Assembly: GCA_964425595.1 (NCBI GenBank)
Contig: CAYRMW010000004.1
Location: 1 to 61,775 of the forward strand
Origin: Caccovicinus sp964425595
GTDB taxonomy: Bacteria; Bacillota; Clostridia; Lachnospirales; Lachnospiraceae
DNA length: 61,775 bases
Direction of reading: 5' to 3'
Part shown: positions 58,644-61,775 of the stretch, in pieces
Position numbering within the stretch: the stretch's first letter is position 1
How the letters are laid out: each line of letters opens with the position of its first letter
Program-made: the position numbers and the translations under genes
The notes under the pieces: generated by a model
What the model saw: only the letters and a program-made list of their open reading frames with translations
What the model was told of the DNA's origin: nothing
The model's database searches: none

Positions 58644-59375
58644 ATGAAAAACGAAGAACTGATCCGGCGTTTCCGGATTGAGCGGCAGAGATTTGACCGC
58701 TCCGGTATCTACGCCTGTACCCAGCGGACGCTGGCTTACAACTCCAATAAGATCGAGGGCTCCACACTGAATGAGGAGCAAACAGCCTCTCTGTTCGACA
58801 CCGGCATGCTGCCCCGAAGTGATGATTATTACCGGGCCAAAGATGTGGAGGAAACAAATGGTCACTTCCTGATGTTCAGTAAGATGATCGACACGTTGGA
58901 GGAGCCCTTGAGTGAGGAACTCATCAAGACGTTCCACTTTGAGCTGAAAAGCGGTGTGTTTGAAGACCGGGTCAATGGATATGCCATCGGAGATTACAAG
59001 AATCGCCCCAATATGATCGGTATGTACGAAACCGCCCTCCCCAAAGAGGTGCCAGGGAAAATGCGGGAGCTTCTCGCCTGGTATCACAAAACCTCAGCCA
59101 AGACGCTCGCGGTCATGGCTCAGTTCCATGCCCGGTATGAGACACTGCATCCCTTCCAGGACGGAAACGGCAGAACCGGCCGGCTGATCCTGTTCCGGGA
59201 ATGCTTAAAAGCAGATCTGACGCCGGTGATCATCGAGGATAAATTCCGGGGCAAATACATCGAGGGGCTGAAAGAATACCGAAAAACCGGTAAGACCGTA
59301 CTTCTGGAGGAACTGTTTAAGGAAGAGCAGGAAGAATATGCCAGGAAAGTAAACTATTTCCTGGGCGAAGACTAA
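58644..59375 (+). CDS. Fic-domain protein, self-inhibited class
   Basis: The 243-residue protein has the complete Fic motif HPFQDGNGRTGR starting at H169, which transfers AMP (or a similar group) to target proteins. The N-terminal part carries SNKIEG (S34-G39), matching the inhibitory motif [S/T]xxxE[G/N] that blocks the active site from within the same chain. The target is unknown. No separate antitoxin gene is adjacent, which fits built-in inhibition. It lies among accessory genes. Confidence 0.9.
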   Translation: MKNEELIRRFRIERQRFDRSGIYACTQRTLAYNSNKIEGSTLNEEQTASLFDTGMLPRSDDYYRAKDVEETNGHFLMFSKMIDTLEEPLSEELIKTFHFELKSGVFEDRVNGYAIGDYKNRPNMIGMYETALPKEVPGKMRELLAWYHKTSAKTLAVMAQFHARYETLHPFQDGNGRTGRLILFRECLKADLTPVIIEDKFRGKYIEGLKEYRKTGKTVLLEELFKEEQEEYARKVNYFLGED

Positions 59376-59382
59376 ATGATTT

Positions 59383-59404
59383 TGAGCCGCCCACAAGGGG
59401 CTCA
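59383..59404 (+). terminator. Possible terminator after the Fic gene
   Basis: TGAGCC (59383-59388) pairs with GGCTCA (59399-59404) and is followed by TTTG, starting 7 bp past the stop codon. The T-run is short. Confidence 0.5.
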
Positions 59405-59683
59405 TTTGACCGGATTCTTTCCCATGCAGGCCAATGCTTCTTCAACCTGCCCCCAGGCTCAGAGCAAACGCCACAAAAGGCTAGACCCGATCCCCTCCCG
59501 TAAAAAGCATCAGGCGGTAGCCTGGGCTGAAATCCGGGCCGTTCTGATCAACCACTGTCTTCCGTTTTTCTATGATCCTTTGATCCTTTCGTCCATCACC
59601 TATCCTACGAAGACGCAGCGCCGGGAAATCCCGGCACTGCCTCGTATATCCTGTCGCCCCTCATCGTGGTTTCTTCGCATCCA
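59405..59683. other. Gene-free stretch with one strong palindrome
   Basis: No convincing gene was found here. At 59615-59640 an 11-bp inverted repeat (GCAGCGCCGGG with CCCGGCACTGC, one wobble) could form a hairpin, but it has no T-run on either side. The stretch looks like decayed sequence between the Fic gene and the broken gene. Confidence 0.5.
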
Positions 59684-60164
59684 TCATTCCCGCTTTGTGT
59701 GTGACCCAAAAATCCGCGAAAACAGTCTATCCTTAGGGCCGCCGCTGGCCGTAACTCCCTTGCGCTCACAAGACTTATGCAGTCCCCATTCCCAGCGGAG
59801 CATGATGATCTCTCCATCCTCCACCGTACGGCTGAATGAAAACGGTGCATTGTGCCATACCGGTTTCGTCGTGTCAAATATTTTCCCGCTATTGTATGTC
59901 ATGGAATGAAAATCAATCCAAAACGGTATTTTCTCTCCCGCTTGGTCTCGAACATCTCTTCCCCTCAACGTAATCGACAGTTTCCCGTCGCGAATGCATT
60001 TGATGATCATCGTCAGCTTACCTGCCTGCGACTCAATCACATAACCTTTTCCGTTTTTAGCAAACCAGGCGGGCGTGCTGATCGTTGCGTCATGGTCGGT
60101 TATAACCTTTGTTGTTTCGCATGACCATGTCGGCATATTTCTCAACGGTGATTGGTTCCATCAT
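59684..60164 (-). pseudogene. Broken gene downstream of the AlbA_2 regulator
   Basis: An ATG pair at 60159-60164 has a good ribosome site (AAGGAGG) and opens MMEPITVEKYADMVMRNNKG, but this frame stops after 24 residues. A different frame continues for about 140 residues with FAKNGKGYVIESQAGKLTM, VWHNAPFSFSRTVEDGEI and an ending in SHTKRE. The two pieces look like the start and end of genes joined by deletion or frameshift. The second piece resembles C-terminal parts of surface-polysaccharide proteins of Lachnospiraceae, from memory only. It overlaps the end of the AlbA_2 gene. Confidence 0.55.
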
Positions 60165-61605
60165 TCCGTGGTCCTCCTTGAGCGGTCACATATTTTTGAT
60201 TGCGGCTCTGCGGCTTATCCGGCAGTGTCATTAGCAGTTGACCAGATTCCAATAAGGGTCTTAAATAGGCTTTTTTGAAATGGGCCCTACTGGAGACGCC
60301 GAGAAATTCCTGCATCTCATCCCGGCTTCTTTCCACATTGCAATATTGCAACAGCTGGACACGCTTGGTTGCCACAGATTTATCATGGCCTGTATCATGG
60401 CCTGTATCATGGCCTGTATCATGGCCTGTTGCATGGCCTGTTGCACCATCCGTAATGTAGTTGACATTTTTCAAAATCACTCGAAAATCTGTAGCCGTGG
60501 AGAAGAATTCCGGTCGGCACGCTTCGGTATAACCTGGCAATTTTTCGGTTTCGCTAACGATTTTTCGCAGGCCGCTTCCGCGCCGTTCCATATATTTCAT
60601 GCGATGAAATATATCGGCAATTACGGGATTCCTGCGTACAGAACGAATGCGGTTGATATCGCACTCCTGGATCGGCGAGCCTTCAAACATTCCGCCGGGC
60701 GATACAATTTCCACGCGATCATCAAACATATCAATGTGGATTTCACTGCCCATTATAATATAATCGCGGTGAATGAGCGCGTTGACAACTGCCTCGGTCA
60801 CAGCACGCTCGGCATAGTCTGGCTTATCGATGCGATAACGTGCTTCCTTTGAAAAACGCACCTTTGAGTTGTTGCGGATAAACTCGCAGCCACTGTTCAG
60901 CAGATAAATCAAATTTCCTTCGTATTCCTTATCATCCAAAGCGTCATCAAAGATAGAACCTTTTTCCAACCCATTCCAGCGGGTGCAGAAGATTCTGGAA
61001 TTATAAACGATGTGTTGGTCAGTCATCAGTTTCCCCGCATTGGTCAAGTGTCCATCCTTATCGGCGAGGCCAAAGGAAACATAATCCTCCGGCTCAAAAT
61101 GCAGGCCGGTACGATCTAGGTAGGTCGCTTCCAGCAAAGTAAAACTATAATCCTTTTTAACGGCATCGGTGACCAGTGTATCAAAGGAGCGGTTGGTTCC
61201 TTTGAGAATTAGTTCGTTGACGATATAATCGGGGGCGATAACGCTCGCGTTGCCAACACGGATATACGCTTCCAGCACACCATCTGCCTTATAGTAATAT
61301 GGTGTGCTGCGTCCGGAAGGCACCTCCAGTGCCAGCAGGTCTTTCCCATCCTCCTGATGGGGTCGCAGCACAAACTGCGGCAAAGGCGTAATACGCTCCT
61401 GAATCAAGCGGCTGATCGCTTCTGCGTCGCCTTGGGCATCGGACAGGCCGATAATATTTCTGCCATCATCCACGCCAAAAAGCAGGATTCCTCCGATTCC
61501 ATTGGAAAAGGCACTGACACTTTTCAGCCAGCTTTTCGGCTTTCTCTTTTCTACGGCAACCTTGAAATCACATTCTGTTGCCTCTGCAATTAGTAGATCA
61601 ATCAT
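60142..61605 (-). CDS. AlbA_2 (Schlafen-type) ATP-binding regulator
   Basis: The 487-residue protein has the N-terminal AlbA_2 domain (WLKSVSAFSNGIGGILLFGVDDG) and a GHKL-like ATP-binding region from about residue 260 (ERAVTEAVVNALIHRDY, VEIVSPGG, RRGSGLRKI). A (TGHD/A)-type tetrapeptide follows five times at residues 388-407. A winged-helix-like C-terminal part (DEMQEFLGVSSRAHFKKAYL) ends the chain. Such proteins are annotated as transcriptional regulators or helicase-like and are common in mobile and defence regions. The target is unknown. The start has GGAG 7 nt upstream. Confidence 0.88.
   Translation of the reverse strand: MIDLLIAEATECDFKVAVEKRKPKSWLKSVSAFSNGIGGILLFGVDDGRNIIGLSDAQGDAEAISRLIQERITPLPQFVLRPHQEDGKDLLALEVPSGRSTPYYYKADGVLEAYIRVGNASVIAPDYIVNELILKGTNRSFDTLVTDAVKKDYSFTLLEATYLDRTGLHFEPEDYVSFGLADKDGHLTNAGKLMTDQHIVYNSRIFCTRWNGLEKGSIFDDALDDKEYEGNLIYLLNSGCEFIRNNSKVRFSKEARYRIDKPDYAERAVTEAVVNALIHRDYIIMGSEIHIDMFDDRVEIVSPGGMFEGSPIQECDINRIRSVRRNPVIADIFHRMKYMERRGSGLRKIVSETEKLPGYTEACRPEFFSTATDFRVILKNVNYITDGATGHATGHDTGHDTGHDTGHDKSVATKRVQLLQYCNVERSRDEMQEFLGVSSRAHFKKAYLRPLLESGQLLMTLPDKPQSRNQKYVTAQGGPRNDGTNHR
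60384..60443 (-). repeat. 12-bp tandem repeat, five units, in the AlbA_2 gene
   Basis: Five 12-bp units (catggcctgtat or catggcctgttg on the plus strand) encode TGHD or TGHA in frame. Unit length is a multiple of three, so copy-number change would lengthen or shorten the linker without a frameshift. Confidence 0.9.
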
Positions 61606-61625
61606 CTTGTTTCTCCGGCCATTTC

Positions 61626-61718
61626 CTACTGAAGCACCTGCATGGCATACACAGCAGAATTAACAATGCGGACAGTGTTTCCCTCAACGATAAAAGTGAC
61701 CCGTTCACCGTTTGACAC
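61626..61718 (-). pseudogene. AbrB-like antitoxin remnant
   Basis: A 30-residue reading frame (GERVTFIVEGNTVRIVNSAV in its middle, ending YAMQVLQ) resembles the second half of an AbrB/MazE-type DNA-binding antitoxin. No first half is visible in any frame upstream. It may be a truncated remnant. It lies 20 bp before the AlbA_2 gene. Confidence 0.35.
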
Positions 61719-61731
61719 ACTTTATTCATAG

Positions 61732-61775
61732 TCCCAGTCCTCTTCATCAAGGTCTGGATACTGCTGAATATACCC
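61732..61775 (-). CDS. C-terminal end of a gene cut by the window edge
   Basis: An open frame enters from the right edge and ends GYIQQYPDLDEEDWDYE at a TAA (61732-61734). Only 14 codons are present, so neither family nor function can be given, and coding status is unproven. Confidence 0.3.

Noticed and set aside
60384..60443. Possible CRISPR array
   Set aside because: The 12-bp units have no spacers and lie in frame within a coding sequence.

Overview
The window looks like a chromosomal segment of an anaerobic Clostridia bacterium, most likely Lachnospiraceae, with mid-50s % GC by eye. The grounds are the gene order rplQ-ecfA1-ecfA2-ecfT-truA-rplM-rpsI, a KOW-domain gene between map and infA, zinc-type uS14 and bL36, an L17 with a long internal insertion, choline-binding-type cell-wall repeats, and SigA promoters close to TTGACA-N17-TATAAT. 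No insertion sequence, CRISPR array or phage gene was seen.

Layout, read mostly on the minus strand from right to left. (1) 61.8-57.4 kb is an accessory end: an incomplete gene at the edge, an AbrB-like remnant, an AlbA_2/Schlafen-type ATP-binding regulator with a tetrapeptide repeat, a broken gene, a Fic protein (+), and a membrane acyltransferase beside tRNA-Val(GAC). (2) 57.2-53.3 kb is rpmG-secE-nusG-rplK-rplA, then rplJ-rplL under their own promoter and an L10 leader. Both rplK and rplA are preceded by a short RNA motif that resembles the L1 stalk of 23S rRNA. (3) 53.2-47.4 kb holds plus-strand genes: a YdjM-like membrane protein, a YwaF-like membrane protein, an ABC-class ATPase and two Gfo/Idh/MocA oxidoreductases. 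(4) 47.3-43.1 kb holds siroheme genes (precorrin-2 dehydrogenase and a HemC-CobA-HemD triple fusion) and an AraC regulator. (5) 43.0-39.5 kb is rhaB-rhaA-rhaD. (6) 39.4-36.1 kb holds an MBOAT acyltransferase, its AlgX/DHHW-like partner and a SIR2-like protein. (7) 36.0-33.0 kb is hisH-hisF-ung-uppP. (8) 32.9-26.4 kb holds aroF-type DAHP synthase, a secreted hypothetical, two RlmI-like methyltransferases, fucO and a ROK kinase. (9) 26.1-24.7 kb is a large cell-wall-binding repeat protein. (10) 24.3-7.9 kb is the S10-spc-alpha ribosomal super-operon from rpsJ to rplQ. (11) 7.7-5.4 kb holds two tandem cell-wall-binding repeat proteins inserted where rplQ and ecfA1 normally adjoin. (12) 5.1-0.1 kb is ecfA1-ecfA2-ecfT-truA and rplM-rpsI.

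Together the window carries most of the ribosomal protein, Sec and RNA polymerase alpha genes, a vitamin-uptake (ECF) energising module, rhamnose breakdown (RhaB/A/D, with FucO to reduce the lactaldehyde formed) and surface or envelope functions. The most interesting signals are in noncoding RNA. They are the paired L1-stalk mimics ahead of rplK and rplA, a two-copy hairpin motif with a compensatory base change in the rpoA-rplQ spacer, a folded leader ahead of rpsJ, and a three-way-junction candidate between nusG and rplK. These rest on reading the sequence by eye; no folding or database search was run.
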